Positions 42,664 through 51,571 of a stretch of DNA of 64,000 nucleotides are shown here, piece after piece. The position numbers and the translations under genes are program-made. Location of the stretch: assembly GCA_041393395.1 (NCBI GenBank), contig JAWKKG010000003.1, positions 620,001 to 684,000 on the forward strand, read 5' to 3'. Each line of letters begins with the position of its first letter. The stretch's first letter is position 1. The notes below the pieces were generated by a model, which had not been told where the DNA came from, made no database searches, and saw only the letters and a list, made by a program, of their open reading frames with translations. The stretch is from JAGQIB01 sp041393395. Its GTDB lineage: Bacteria; ARS69.

Positions 42664-45027
42664 GTGAAAACGATGATGAAAGAGGATCTCGAAGCCCGGT
42701 TGGAGGAGCTCTCCGGGCACTGGGAGCAGTGGGAGAAGGTCAAGGACCTCGTCGACTCCATGATCGACATGATGCTGAACTACCGGCAGAGCGGTCACCC
42801 CGGCGGCTCCCGGAGCAAGGTGCACCTCCTCGTGACGACCCTCCTCGGCGGCGTCATGCGCTGGGACGTCCGTCATCCCGAGAAGGCGTACGGCGACAAG
42901 TTCATCCTCGTGGCCGGCCATACCGTGCCCCTCGTGTACGCCACGCTCACGGTCTTCTGCCACGCGCTGCGTCTGAAGTACGAGAAAACCGGCGATCCGC
43001 GCTACCGGATCGAGAATCCGGAAGAGCGCTCCATGATGTGGGAGGACCTGCTCGATCTCCGGCGGAACGGTGGCCTCGCCGGACACGCCGAGATGGAAGG
43101 CAAGACCCTCTTCTTCAAGTTCAACACGGGCCCCTCGGGGCACGGCTCTCCCGCGGCGGCCGGCGAGGCGATCGCGCTGAAGCGCGCGGGCGCCGGCGAC
43201 GTTCGCGTGTACGCGTTCGAGGGCGAGGGCGGACTGACCGCCGGTGCCTCCCACGAGACGCGGAACACCGGCTGGGGCCTCGGCCTCGACAATCTCGTGT
43301 ACGTCGTGGACTGGAACGACGAAGGCATCGACCCGCGACGTTGCTCCTCCGTCGTCTACGGTTCCCCGCGTGACTGGTTCGGTTCGGCCGGATGGAAGGT
43401 CACGGCCGCGGAGAACGGCAGCGACTGGGCCGACGTGAGCCGCGCGCTGCTGGAGGGTGTGCACGGCGCGAACGAGGGACACGTGCCCGTGTGCGTGTAC
43501 GGCAAGACGCTGAAGGGTCGCGGCTACCCCACGACCGGCTACAAATCGCACGGCGCCGCCGCGCCGCAGAACGGAGAGGGTTACTGGAAGGTCCGGCGCG
43601 AGTTCACGGAGAAGTACGGCATCGAGTTCGAGGGCCAGGATCAGCCGGCGCCCACGGACGCGGCGACGTTCCGCGCGCAGGTCGCGACGAACCTCCAGCG
43701 CGCCCTCTCGCTGTTCGAGCGCGATCCGAAGCTGCTCGACTACCTGGCCGATCGGCTGGTGGAGATCGGCGACTCCGTTCCGCAGACCGTGAAGGGCGCG
43801 AAGATCGATCCTGCCGTGACGCCGTTCGAAGACACGGAGTTCTGGGACTACGAGAAGTACCCCAGGGAGATGTGGCTGGAGCCGGGGAAGAAGGGTCCGA
43901 ACCGCGGCGCGTTCTCGCAGTGGGGTGCGTACGTGAACGCGCTCGGTCGCAAGAAGTACGGGCGCCCGCTGTTCCTCGCGATGTCGGCCGATCTCGCGGA
44001 CTCCACGAACATCTCGGGGTTCGCGAAGGGCTTCGGCGACCTCGAGGGCTGGGGCTGGTACGACCGCAACGAGAACCCCGACGGCGCGCTGCTGCCGCAG
44101 GAGATCACCGAGTTCACGAATTCGGGCGTCTCCGTGGGCATCGCGTGCGTGAACGTGCACCCGCAGCCGTTCGAGAAGTTCAACGGGTTCTATTCCGCCT
44201 GCTCCACGTACGGATCGTTCTCCTATCTCAAGTACGGTCCGATGCGTCTGTTCAGTCAGATCGCCCAGGACTCGGACATCCAGGTCGGGAAGGTGCTCTG
44301 GGTCGCGGGCCACTCGGGACCGGAGACCGCGGAGGACTCGCGCACGCATTTCGGGATCTTCGCACCCGGTGTCACGGATCTGTTCCCCGAGGGCCACATC
44401 TGCAACCTGCATCCCTGGGAGCACAACGAAGTGCCGGTCGTGCTCGGCGCGGCCTTCGCCTCGAAGTTCCCGATCATCGCGCTGCACCTCACGCGGCCGG
44501 CCGTGAAGATCCCGGATCGCGAGGCGCTCGGCGTGGCCCATCACTTCGAGGCGGCACGCGGCGCGTACCTCATCCGCGACTGGGAGAAGGGCAAGCCGCG
44601 CGTGGGCACCGTGCTCGTGCAGGGCACCATGACCACGGCGAATCTGTTCGAGGTGCTGCCGGAGATCGACAAGGCGGGCCTCAATGTCCGCATCGTGGCC
44701 GCGATCAGCCCGCAGCTGTTCGCGCTGCAGTCCGCGTCCTACCGCGAGCGCATCCTGCCGGCGTCGGCGCAGGCGGATCTCATGGCCGTCTCCAACCGTT
44801 CCAAGCGACTGCTGTGGGACTGGGTGAAGAATCCGATCGCGTACGAGTACTCGCTCACGTCCGACTGGGACGATCGCTGGCGCACCGGCGGCTCCGTCGA
44901 CGAGGTCCTGGCCGAGGCCAAGCTCTCTCCCGACGATATCCTGGCCGGCATCGAGCGGTTCGTGCGCGAGCGGCCCCGTCGCCTCGCTCGGGCTCGGGAT
45001 CTCCTGAACGAGCTCGACGCGGGATGA
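42664..45027 (+). CDS. Transketolase-family TPP enzyme
   Basis: A 787-residue two-domain thiamine-diphosphate enzyme. The TPP motif is FEGEGGLTAGASHETRNTGWGLGLDNLVYVVDWND, a G-E-G variant of the usual GDG...N pattern. GPSGHGSPAAAGEAIA is the conserved loop near it. The second half carries the Pyr domain (ADLADSTNISGFAKG) and a C-terminal domain. Length and order resemble transketolase or a single-chain 2-oxoacid dehydrogenase E1, and I cannot choose the substrate. GTG 42664 is chosen for GAGGG 7 bases upstream. Its stop overlaps the pcm start. Confidence 0.82.
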   Translation: MKTMMKEDLEARLEELSGHWEQWEKVKDLVDSMIDMMLNYRQSGHPGGSRSKVHLLVTTLLGGVMRWDVRHPEKAYGDKFILVAGHTVPLVYATLTVFCHALRLKYEKTGDPRYRIENPEERSMMWEDLLDLRRNGGLAGHAEMEGKTLFFKFNTGPSGHGSPAAAGEAIALKRAGAGDVRVYAFEGEGGLTAGASHETRNTGWGLGLDNLVYVVDWNDEGIDPRRCSSVVYGSPRDWFGSAGWKVTAAENGSDWADVSRALLEGVHGANEGHVPVCVYGKTLKGRGYPTTGYKSHGAAAPQNGEGYWKVRREFTEKYGIEFEGQDQPAPTDAATFRAQVATNLQRALSLFERDPKLLDYLADRLVEIGDSVPQTVKGAKIDPAVTPFEDTEFWDYEKYPREMWLEPGKKGPNRGAFSQWGAYVNALGRKKYGRPLFLAMSADLADSTNISGFAKGFGDLEGWGWYDRNENPDGALLPQEITEFTNSGVSVGIACVNVHPQPFEKFNGFYSACSTYGSFSYLKYGPMRLFSQIAQDSDIQVGKVLWVAGHSGPETAEDSRTHFGIFAPGVTDLFPEGHICNLHPWEHNEVPVVLGAAFASKFPIIALHLTRPAVKIPDREALGVAHHFEAARGAYLIRDWEKGKPRVGTVLVQGTMTTANLFEVLPEIDKAGLNVRIVAAISPQLFALQSASYRERILPASAQADLMAVSNRSKRLLWDWVKNPIAYEYSLTSDWDDRWRTGGSVDEVLAEAKLSPDDILAGIERFVRERPRRLARARDLLNELDAG

Positions 45028-45809
45028 TCCGCTTCGCCCGCCACTTGCGCGTGAGAGAGGTGCTGGCCCTCGGGGCCACCCTCCTCGCGGCGAGCGTCGG
45101 AGCGGAGGAGATTCCGGCCGGCCGCGCCGCCGCCCTGGCCGAACGTGTCGAGGATCGGGATCGCCTGATCGACGTCGTCCTCGGGCAAGAGCTCGGCGAC
45201 CGGCGGGTACTGGAAGCGATGCGTCGCGTGCCGCGGCACCGCTTCGTTCCCGAGGGGGTACGCGCCGCCGCCTACGAGAACCGGCCGCTCCCGATCGGTG
45301 AGGGGCAGACGATCTCCCAGCCGCTCGTCGTGGCGCTGATGACTCATCTGCTCGATCTCGCCCCGACCGATCGCGTGCTCGAGATCGGGACCGGGTCGGG
45401 CTACCAGGCGGCCGTCCTCGCCGAGCTCGCCGGCGACGTCTACTCGATCGAGATCCTCGAGGGACTTGCGGCCACCGCCGCGGCCACCCTGTCGGAGCTC
45501 GGCTGGACCGACGTCCATCTCCGGGTCGGCGACGGCTACCTCGGATGGCCCGAAGCGGCGCCGTTCCAGGCCGTGATCGTGACGTGCGCGCCGGATCACG
45601 TCCCCGCGCCGCTGCAGGAGCAGCTCGCCGAGGGCGGGCGCCTCGTGATTCCGGTGGGGAGTGCCGGGGAGATCCAGCACCTCGTGCTCGTCCGGAAGCA
45701 GAACGGGGTGCTCACACAGGAAGAGATCGTCGACGTTCGCTTCGTGCCCATGACGGGCGAAGCCGTCGATCGAGGGGTGGAGGAACCCGTCGCGGGAGCC
45801 GTCCGCTAG
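45024..45809 (+). CDS. pcm: Exported protein-L-isoaspartate O-methyltransferase
   Basis: A 261-residue PCMT: GQTISQPLVVALMTHLL, SAM-binding VLEIGTGSGYQAAVLAELAG, GDGYLGWPEAAPFQAVIVTCAPDHVPAPL, LVIPVG. It methylates isoaspartyl residues in damaged proteins. Unusually, an N-terminal hydrophobic segment (residues 10-27, ALGATLLAASVGAEE) looks like a signal peptide, so the enzyme may act in the periplasm, where SAM would have to be supplied. Its ATG overlaps the TGA of the TPP enzyme by 4 bases. Confidence 0.9.
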   Translation: MIRFARHLRVREVLALGATLLAASVGAEEIPAGRAAALAERVEDRDRLIDVVLGQELGDRRVLEAMRRVPRHRFVPEGVRAAAYENRPLPIGEGQTISQPLVVALMTHLLDLAPTDRVLEIGTGSGYQAAVLAELAGDVYSIEILEGLAATAAATLSELGWTDVHLRVGDGYLGWPEAAPFQAVIVTCAPDHVPAPLQEQLAEGGRLVIPVGSAGEIQHLVLVRKQNGVLTQEEIVDVRFVPMTGEAVDRGVEEPVAGAVR

Positions 45810-45910
45810 CGTCCCCGACCGCGGCCGGCGCGTGCCCTTTCCCTCGCTCGGGCCCGCGAGTATCATCGCCCCATTCACTTCGCGAAAACCCGAGCGCCCC
45901 GGAGGTTGTC

Positions 45911-47383
45911 GTGCACCCATCCTCCCGAGTCGTCGGCGAAGGGCTCACCTTCGACGACGTTCTCCTCATTCCGGGACCGTCGACCGTCCATCCGCAGGAC
46001 GTCGAGATCTCCACGCGTCTCACTCCCGAGATCGAGCTGAACATTCCCATCCTCTCCGCGGCGATGGACACCGTGACGGAGGCGCGTCTGGCCACGGCGC
46101 TCGCCCGTCAGGGCGGACTCGGCGTGATCCATCGCAATCTCAGTCCGGAGCGCCAGGCCGACGAGGTCGATCGGGTCAAGCGGTCCGAGAGCGGCATGAT
46201 CCTCGATCCGATCACGCTCGGTCCCGACCGTCTCGTGCGGGAGGCCGAGGAGATCATGCACCGCTACAAGATCTCCGGTGTGCCGGTGACCACGCGCGAG
46301 GGAAAGCTCGTGGGCATTCTCACGAACCGCGATCTGCGGTTCATCGAGCGCACGGATCGCCCCGTCGGCGACGTGATGCGCAAGGAGAATCTCATCACCG
46401 CCCCCGTCGGCACGAGCCTCGAGGACGCGAAGCGCATCCTCCACGAGAACCGCATCGAGAAGCTCCCGGTGGTGGACGAGCACGGCACGCTCAAGGGGCT
46501 CATCACGATCAAGGACATCATGAAGCGGCAGGAACACCCGAACGCGTGCAAGGACGATCACGGTCGTCTGCGGGTGGGCGCGGCCGTCGGCACGTCGCCG
46601 GATCTGGAGGAGCGCGTGCAGCGACTCTCCGCGGCGAACGTCGATGCGATCTTCGTGGACACGGCGCACGGGCACGCGGAAGCCGTCAGCGACGCGGTGC
46701 TGCGGGTCAAGCGCGTGAACCCGAACGTGCCGGTCGTCGCCGGGAACGTCGCCACGGCCGAAGGCGCGGAGGCGCTGATCCGCGCCGGCGCCCAGGCGGT
46801 GAAGGTCGGGGTCGGGCCGGGTGCGATCTGCACCACGCGCGTCGTCGCCGGAGTGGGCGTGCCCCAGCTGACGGCGATCATGAACGCCGCGCACGTCGCG
46901 CGCGCGCACGGGATTCCGGTGATCGCGGATGGTGGCATCAAGTACTCGGGCGACGTCACGAAGGCGCTCGCTGCGGGCGCGTCCAGCGTGATGATCGGGA
47001 GCATGTTCGCCGGCACCGAGGAGAGCCCCGGCGAGATCGTTCTCTACCAGGGGCGGAGCTACAAGCTCGTGCGCGGGATGGGATCGATCGGCGCGATGAA
47101 GCAGGGCAGTGCGGATCGCTACTTCCAGGGCGGTGTGGAAGACTCCAAGAAGCTCGTCCCGGAAGGGATCGAGGGGCGCATCCCGTACCGCGGCTCGCTC
47201 GGCGAGACGGTGTACCAGATGCTCGGCGGATTGCGGGCCGGCATGGGCTACGTGGGCGCGGCGACGCTGGGAGAGCTCATGGAGAAGGGCCGCTTCGTGC
47301 GGATCACGTCGGCCGGGCTCCGCGAGAGCCACCCGCACGACGTCGAGATCACGCAGGAAGCGCCGAACTACGTCCGTTCGTAG
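45911..47383 (+). CDS. guaB: IMP dehydrogenase
   Basis: A 490-residue enzyme that oxidises IMP to XMP with NAD, the committed step to GMP. N-terminal LTFDDVLLIPGPS, two CBS domains (residues about 95-205), catalytic Cys in VGVGPGAICTTRVVAGVGVPQ, and the phosphate-binding and flap loops (IADGGIKYSGDVTKALAAGA, GSADRYFQ). GTG 45911 follows GGAGG at 45901. It is downstream of the PCMT operon but probably separate; a bidirectional terminator follows. Confidence 0.97.
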   Translation: MHPSSRVVGEGLTFDDVLLIPGPSTVHPQDVEISTRLTPEIELNIPILSAAMDTVTEARLATALARQGGLGVIHRNLSPERQADEVDRVKRSESGMILDPITLGPDRLVREAEEIMHRYKISGVPVTTREGKLVGILTNRDLRFIERTDRPVGDVMRKENLITAPVGTSLEDAKRILHENRIEKLPVVDEHGTLKGLITIKDIMKRQEHPNACKDDHGRLRVGAAVGTSPDLEERVQRLSAANVDAIFVDTAHGHAEAVSDAVLRVKRVNPNVPVVAGNVATAEGAEALIRAGAQAVKVGVGPGAICTTRVVAGVGVPQLTAIMNAAHVARAHGIPVIADGGIKYSGDVTKALAAGASSVMIGSMFAGTEESPGEIVLYQGRSYKLVRGMGSIGAMKQGSADRYFQGGVEDSKKLVPEGIEGRIPYRGSLGETVYQMLGGLRAGMGYVGAATLGELMEKGRFVRITSAGLRESHPHDVEITQEAPNYVRS

Positions 47384-47420
47384 GCCCGCCGGTCTTCGCC
47401 GCGTGCGAGGGGAAGAAAGA

Positions 47421-47450
47421 GGGCCCCGTCCCGGAGGACGGGGCCCTTCG
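47421..47450. terminator. Bidirectional terminator
   Basis: GGGCCCCGTCC, loop CGGA, GGACGGGGCCC: a perfect 11-bp stem between the guaB stop and the convergent gene at 47477. A T-rich stretch follows on both strands (TTCGTGT to the right; TCTTTCTTC on the minus strand). Confidence 0.8.
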
Positions 47451-47476
47451 TGTCGCGGAACCGAACCGAGGACCGA

Positions 47477-48220
47477 CTAGCGGTACAGGTTCTTGATCGT
47501 GCCCCAGGTCTGCGAGTCGACCGAAGTCGTGCAGGACAGACCCACGTCGATCACCAGCTGCGCATCGCAGACGCCGTCGTTCAGGGCCGAGCCCGGGCAG
47601 AGCGGCGAGGTGGCCGTACCGTAGTAGAACGAGTGGTTCTCCCGGTTCGACGGGAAGCACGTGCCGCACGCAGCCGGACCGGTCGGGCCGACGGCCGGGT
47701 GGTCCGTGGCGATCGCCATCGGATTGGGGATCGACGCGTTGCTGGTCTCGTACACGATCGCGAACGACGCGTCCGGAACGACCGTGCCCGACCAGCTGAC
47801 CTGGTTCCAGCCGGAGATGGGCAGGTACGCCTGCGTCGCGACCGGCGCGCCCGCCGGGCAGCCGTTCAGGTCCGCGTCGTACACGTGGAAGTTGCCGGTA
47901 AAGCCGTAGCCGGACGGAGCGCCCGTCGTGAACAGCGCGAACATGTCGTTGAGGGCCGTCGTGTTCTGCGCGCAGCACGAGTCGAAGGACACGCCGAACT
48001 GGTCGCCGGGCGACCAGCCGCTCCAGATCCAGATCCATCCGGTGCAGATGTTGTAGTACACGACGGAGCAGCTCGTGGCGCCACCGCGCCAGCCGTCCTG
48101 CTGCACGCCGTCCTTGTCGATCGCGAGGGCGCTCGTCTTCTCGAGAGCGATGCCCGGAGTCGCGAACGCGAGCACGGCGATCATCGCCGTCGCGGAAATC
48201 CACTGAAACGCAGTCTTCAT
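47477..48220 (-). CDS. Secreted Cys-rich protein of unknown function
   Basis: A 247-residue protein with a signal peptide (MKTAFQWISATAMIAVLAFATPGIALE). The mature part has about ten Cys, several paired (FDSCCAQN, CGTCFPSN), with strands SVVYYNICTGWIWIWSGWSPGDQFGVSF and VSWSGTVVPDASFAIVYETS, which suggest a disulfide-linked beta-sandwich. It is probably extracellular and I know no family. ATG 48220 has GAGGAGA upstream. The leader extends into a GC-poorer intergenic stretch. Confidence 0.7.
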   Translation of the reverse strand: MKTAFQWISATAMIAVLAFATPGIALEKTSALAIDKDGVQQDGWRGGATSCSVVYYNICTGWIWIWSGWSPGDQFGVSFDSCCAQNTTALNDMFALFTTGAPSGYGFTGNFHVYDADLNGCPAGAPVATQAYLPISGWNQVSWSGTVVPDASFAIVYETSNASIPNPMAIATDHPAVGPTGPAACGTCFPSNRENHSFYYGTATSPLCPGSALNDGVCDAQLVIDVGLSCTTSVDSQTWGTIKNLYR

Positions 48221-48623
48221 CCCCAATCTCCTCGCTGAGACGGAAGTTCGTCGAACGCTGCGGTCCGCCGACGGTTCACTCGCCGCCACTCTGACGCGCC
48301 CGCCGGAGCCGGCATCGTCCGACCGCTTCCCTCCCTATCGGCAACTTTCGCACCGGCTTGACGCTCCGCAAAGGGAGGTTTCCGAGAAGGTTCGTAACTG
48401 GCAGTAAAAACAAGAGCTTTGCCGATTCTTGCCGGGTATCGCGACGACTCGCGGGCGGACGGACCGCGAACGAACGGGCGTGCCCCCTCGCGTTCGCGGC
48501 TCCCGGGCGCGCCCGAGTCCGGGGCGGCCCGGGTCGCAGTATCCGGAGCACGCGTCCGCGCGCGCAGAGCGAACACTCATTGCGGTGGAATCGAGCGTCG
48601 CCGCGCGAAAGATCGTGTGCATC

Positions 48624-48653
48624 TTGACGGTCTCGCGGCGAGATCTCTATCAT
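48624..48653 (+). promoter_or_regulatory. Sigma-70-type promoter of the 6S-like RNA
   Basis: TTGACG (48624-48629), an 18-base spacer, TATCAT (48648-48653). It is close to consensus and is followed within 30 bases by the closing stem of the RNA. Transcription would begin near 48660. Confidence 0.7.
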
Positions 48654-48660
48654 GGAAACG

Positions 48661-48899
48661 TCGGCGCGAGCCGACACGTCGGATGGAACCCTGCGATGCG
48701 CGATCAGGAGTCTTGGTATTTTTATCCTAATGCTGATTGAAGGGGGGCCTCACATTCGGCTGGGACGCCGACTGCCTTCGCGGCGAGTCGGCTGAACGGG
48801 TCGTGCGGGCTCCCACCTTGACCTTCGGGTCAGGTCCTTGGCTTCGAACGGCAAAGCGGGGCATCCGATCGGAGAGGGCGCGAGCGATCGCGCCCTTTT
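48661..48899 (+). ncRNA. ssrS: Probable 6S RNA
   Basis: The unit lies between a near-consensus promoter and an intrinsic terminator and has the 6S layout. The closing stem pairs CGGATG (48680-48685) with CATCCG (48862-48867), 188 bases apart as in known 6S RNAs. A large asymmetric central bubble follows. On its 3' side stands a small hairpin CCUUGACC-UUCG-GGUCAGG (48816-48834), the position of the small hairpin in the E. coli bubble. The apical stem pairs GGGGGGCCUCAC (48742-48753) with GUGCGGGCUCCC (48803-48814) and is capped by a hairpin at 48767-48792. 6S RNA mimics open promoter DNA and sequesters the sigma-70 holoenzyme. Ends are approximate; no covariance search was done. Confidence 0.75.
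48876..48899 (+). terminator. Intrinsic terminator of the 6S-like RNA
   Basis: GGGCGCGA, loop GCGA, TCGCGCCC followed by TTTTCATTT: a perfect 8-bp stem with a T tract. Confidence 0.85.
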
Positions 48900-48960
48900 C
48901 ATTTCCGCCCGCAACCGACTCTCCCGTGACCGATTCTCCCGTGACCGAGGACGGATCCGC

Positions 48961-49734
48961 ATGAGGTCGACGTCCGCGATCGAGCACACGGGGAGCGTGC
49001 GCGCCTGGATCGAGCAGGAAGTCCAGGAGAACGTGCCTCCCGCGCAGCGATCGTTCGCGCGGGGTGACGTCGAGGATCCGGCATGTCCGATCCTGTTCCT
49101 TCACGGGGGCGGAGGCGGGCCGGCCGACTTCCATCCGCTGGCGCGCGCGCTCGGAGCGCCGACTCTCTGTCCGCTGCTGCCGGCCCATGGTCGCGGGGAG
49201 GACGCGCTCGCCGCACTGACGTTCGATTCGCTGGTGATCCGCGCGCGGGAGGCGTACGACGTTCTCGCGGCGTCGGGTCGCTCACCGCTCGTCGTCGCGC
49301 AATCGCTGGGCGCGATCGTCGCGGTGCGTTTGCTCGCGGACCGCCCGGCGGCGGGACTCGTCGCGCTCGCGCCCGCGCTTCGTCCGCGCACGGCGCGCCG
49401 CGCGGTCGGGGTGCTGCGGACGTTGCTCGTCTCGCCCCGACGCGCGTTCGGAAGCTACCGCTGGCAGACCGAGGCCCGGCGCGCGATCCGGGCGACCCCG
49501 CCGCGACTCGCGGGCCTGCGCTGCCCGCTGCTCGTCCTCGTCTCGACCGACGATCCCACGGTGTCGCCGGCGGGTGCGCGCGCGTTCCACGACCTCGCGG
49601 CCGCGGAAGACAAACAGCTCGTGGTTCTCGAGGGCCAGGGGCACGTGCTCTCCGCCGCGCCCGACCTGGAGACGGTCGCCGCTCCGATCCGCGAGTTCCG
49701 GGCCCGGGTCGGGGCGAGCGTCGCCACGTTCTAG
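48961..49734 (+). CDS. Alpha/beta hydrolase
   Basis: A 257-residue hydrolase. ACPILFLHGGGGGPADFHPLARAL (oxyanion-hole region), nucleophile Ser in VAQSLGAIVAV, Asp in LLVLVSTDDPTVSP and the catalytic His in LEGQGHVLS. It has no signal peptide, and the cap between strands 6 and 7 is small. A carboxylesterase or lipase-type role is likely, with unknown substrate. The ATG lies just after a duplicated 15-base stretch, 61 bases after the 6S terminator. Confidence 0.85.
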   Translation: MRSTSAIEHTGSVRAWIEQEVQENVPPAQRSFARGDVEDPACPILFLHGGGGGPADFHPLARALGAPTLCPLLPAHGRGEDALAALTFDSLVIRAREAYDVLAASGRSPLVVAQSLGAIVAVRLLADRPAAGLVALAPALRPRTARRAVGVLRTLLVSPRRAFGSYRWQTEARRAIRATPPRLAGLRCPLLVLVSTDDPTVSPAGARAFHDLAAAEDKQLVVLEGQGHVLSAAPDLETVAAPIREFRARVGASVATF

Positions 49735-50486
49735 CTCGGGAGATCGAATCCGAAGTCCGGATCGGCCCGCTGAAGGCGCTGGACGGCCTCGTCCAGGCGA
49801 CGACGATTCCCCTCCTCCGGATTCTGGTGCCAGGCCCAGTAGGCGTCGAGAAACTGATCGCGGAGGTCGGCCACGGAACCCGGCTCGGGCTCGGGAAGAT
49901 CCGGACCGGCCGGCGGCAGTGCGCCGAGAACGTCGTCGCGCAGGCGCTCGTAGAGGTGGAAGTACTCGCCACGCATGTGGAACAGCACGTCGACGTAGCG
50001 CTCGAAGTCCCGGGACAGATGCGCGAGTACTTGCGCGAACGCGGGGGAGACCGCGGGCAGACGCTCCAGATACGAGGCGGCGTAGTGGTAGTACGCCTTG
50101 CCGCGACCGATGCGCTCGCGCGCGGTGCCGTCGAACTCGCGCCGACCCTCCCGCGCGACGTACGGGGTGTCCGTGAACAGACTCGTGGAGAGCAGCAGTT
50201 GATCGGCCGTCGCGCGATACACGGCGCACTTGTGGCGCGGATCGCCGCTGTCCTTCACCGCGTGGAACACGTCGATGTCGCGTTCCGGACCCGCGAGGAG
50301 CGAGTGACCGAGGACGAGGCGGGACAGCAGGTGAACGAGGTAGATGTTCACCTCCTCGTCGTACTGCCGCTGGTTGGATTCGAATCCGCAATCGATGCGG
50401 GATCGCAGCAACGCGTCGAGAACGAAGTACGCGGTCCGTTCCTGACCGTCGCGCGGTCCCATCTCCCAGTACGACGAGTCCAGCAT
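49731..50486 (-). CDS. Conserved protein of unknown function
   Basis: A 251-residue protein starting MLDSSYWEMGPRDGQERTAYFVLDALL. It is helical throughout, with conserved-looking DEEVNIYLVHLLSRLVLG, KCAVYRATADQLLLSTSLFT, and GKAYYHYAASYLERL. It has no membrane segment or signal peptide and is rich in aromatic and charged residues. I do not recognise a family. Its end overlaps the convergent hydrolase stop by a few bases. It may bind another macromolecule, but no catalytic motif is seen. Confidence 0.7.
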   Translation of the reverse strand: MLDSSYWEMGPRDGQERTAYFVLDALLRSRIDCGFESNQRQYDEEVNIYLVHLLSRLVLGHSLLAGPERDIDVFHAVKDSGDPRHKCAVYRATADQLLLSTSLFTDTPYVAREGRREFDGTARERIGRGKAYYHYAASYLERLPAVSPAFAQVLAHLSRDFERYVDVLFHMRGEYFHLYERLRDDVLGALPPAGPDLPEPEPGSVADLRDQFLDAYWAWHQNPEEGNRRRLDEAVQRLQRADPDFGFDLPS

Positions 50487-50689
50487 GATTCACCTCCGGC
50501 GCTCGACCCCGCCGCGCCTCGCGGAGGCGCTCCGGCGGTCGTTCCCGGGTCCTTCCCGTGCAAGTGCGGTGCCAGGAGCTCCCCGGTGTCGACGAGCCGC
50601 ACTTACGCTAGATTCTAGCAAAGGAACCGTGCAGGCCGAGCGCGGGTTCCGGTCCGGCGTCGTGCGGAGCGAGTCATGGCAGTCGCGTT

Positions 50690-51571
50690 TTGCGAATCGT
50701 GGGCGGGCTTGTGAAAAGTCGAACGAACGAAGGACGAGAAGGGGGAAACCAGGCCGCCCCTCGCGCGCGCCTCGGATTCCTGCAGCTGCGGCCCCGCTTC
50801 GGGCGCCCGGAGGAGAATCTCGCTTCCGCGGCGGCGGCGATCGAGCGCGCGCCGGAGTTCGACGTTCTCGTGCTCCCGGAGCTGTTCGCGAGCGGCTATG
50901 CGTTCCGCGACCGCACGGAGGCGTTCGCGCTGGCCGAGGACGAAGACGGTCCGACGACCCGCTTCCTGCGGGAGATCGCCGCGCGTCGAGGGGCGTGGCT
51001 TGCCGCGGGGTACGCGGAGCGGGACGGGGGCGCCCTCTACAACTCGGCTCGCCTGGTCGGCCCTCGCGGGGAGACCTTTCTCTACCGAAAGGTCCATCTG
51101 TTCGATCGCGAGCGTGAGATCTTCGATCCCGGCGATCGACCGTTCCGGGCGGTCGACCTCCGGGTCCCCACGGGCGTGCTGCGGGCCGGTTTGATGATCT
51201 GCTACGACTGGCGCTTCCCCGAGTCGGCGCGATCGCTCGCCCTCGACGGGGCGGAAGTGCTGCTCCACCCCTCGAACCTCGTGCTGCCGAACTGCCAGGA
51301 CGCGATGATCGTGCGGTGTCTCGAGAATCGTGTGTACTCCATCACCGCGAACCGGACGGGCGTGGACGACCGCGGCGACTTCTCGATCGAGTTCACCGGG
51401 CGGAGTCGGATCGTGGGGCCGGACGGTGCCGTGCTCGCGACCGCGCCCATCGACGCGGACGCGCTGGAGATCGTGGACGTGAATCTCGCGCCGGCGCGCG
51501 ACAAGCGAATCAACACGCGCAACGATCTCTGGCAGGACCGAAGGCCGGAGGCGTATCGCCCCGACCGGTGA
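50690..51571 (+). CDS. Nitrilase-superfamily carbon-nitrogen hydrolase
   Basis: A protein of up to 293 residues with the nitrilase triad E64 (VLPELFASGY), K134 (LYRKVHLFD) and C171 (LMICYDWRFPE). ALYNSARLVGP and HPSNLVLPN match omega-amidase/YafV or N-carbamoyl-type members. It hydrolyses a carboxamide, with the substrate unknown. The start is uncertain: TTG at 50690 gives a 25-residue basic leader, and GTG starts at 50699 or 50711 would shorten it. The catalytic domain begins at about residue 26. Confidence 0.88.
   Translation: MRIVGGLVKSRTNEGREGGNQAAPRARLGFLQLRPRFGRPEENLASAAAAIERAPEFDVLVLPELFASGYAFRDRTEAFALAEDEDGPTTRFLREIAARRGAWLAAGYAERDGGALYNSARLVGPRGETFLYRKVHLFDREREIFDPGDRPFRAVDLRVPTGVLRAGLMICYDWRFPESARSLALDGAEVLLHPSNLVLPNCQDAMIVRCLENRVYSITANRTGVDDRGDFSIEFTGRSRIVGPDGAVLATAPIDADALEIVDVNLAPARDKRINTRNDLWQDRRPEAYRPDR

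Larger units (their letters stand above)
48221..48960. other. Intergenic region carrying a 6S-like RNA gene
   Basis: Apart from the RNA at about 48661-48899, no credible protein gene is seen. 48400-48420 has an A/T-rich patch that may hold the leftward promoter of the Cys-rich secreted protein. Between the RNA terminator and the hydrolase gene is a 15-base tandem duplication (ACCGA(C/T)TCTCCCGTG twice, about 48914-48943). Confidence 0.6.

Noticed and set aside
48914..48943. 15-base tandem duplication before the hydrolase gene as an operator
   Set aside because: The copies are perfect neighbours without dyad symmetry, more like a recent duplication.
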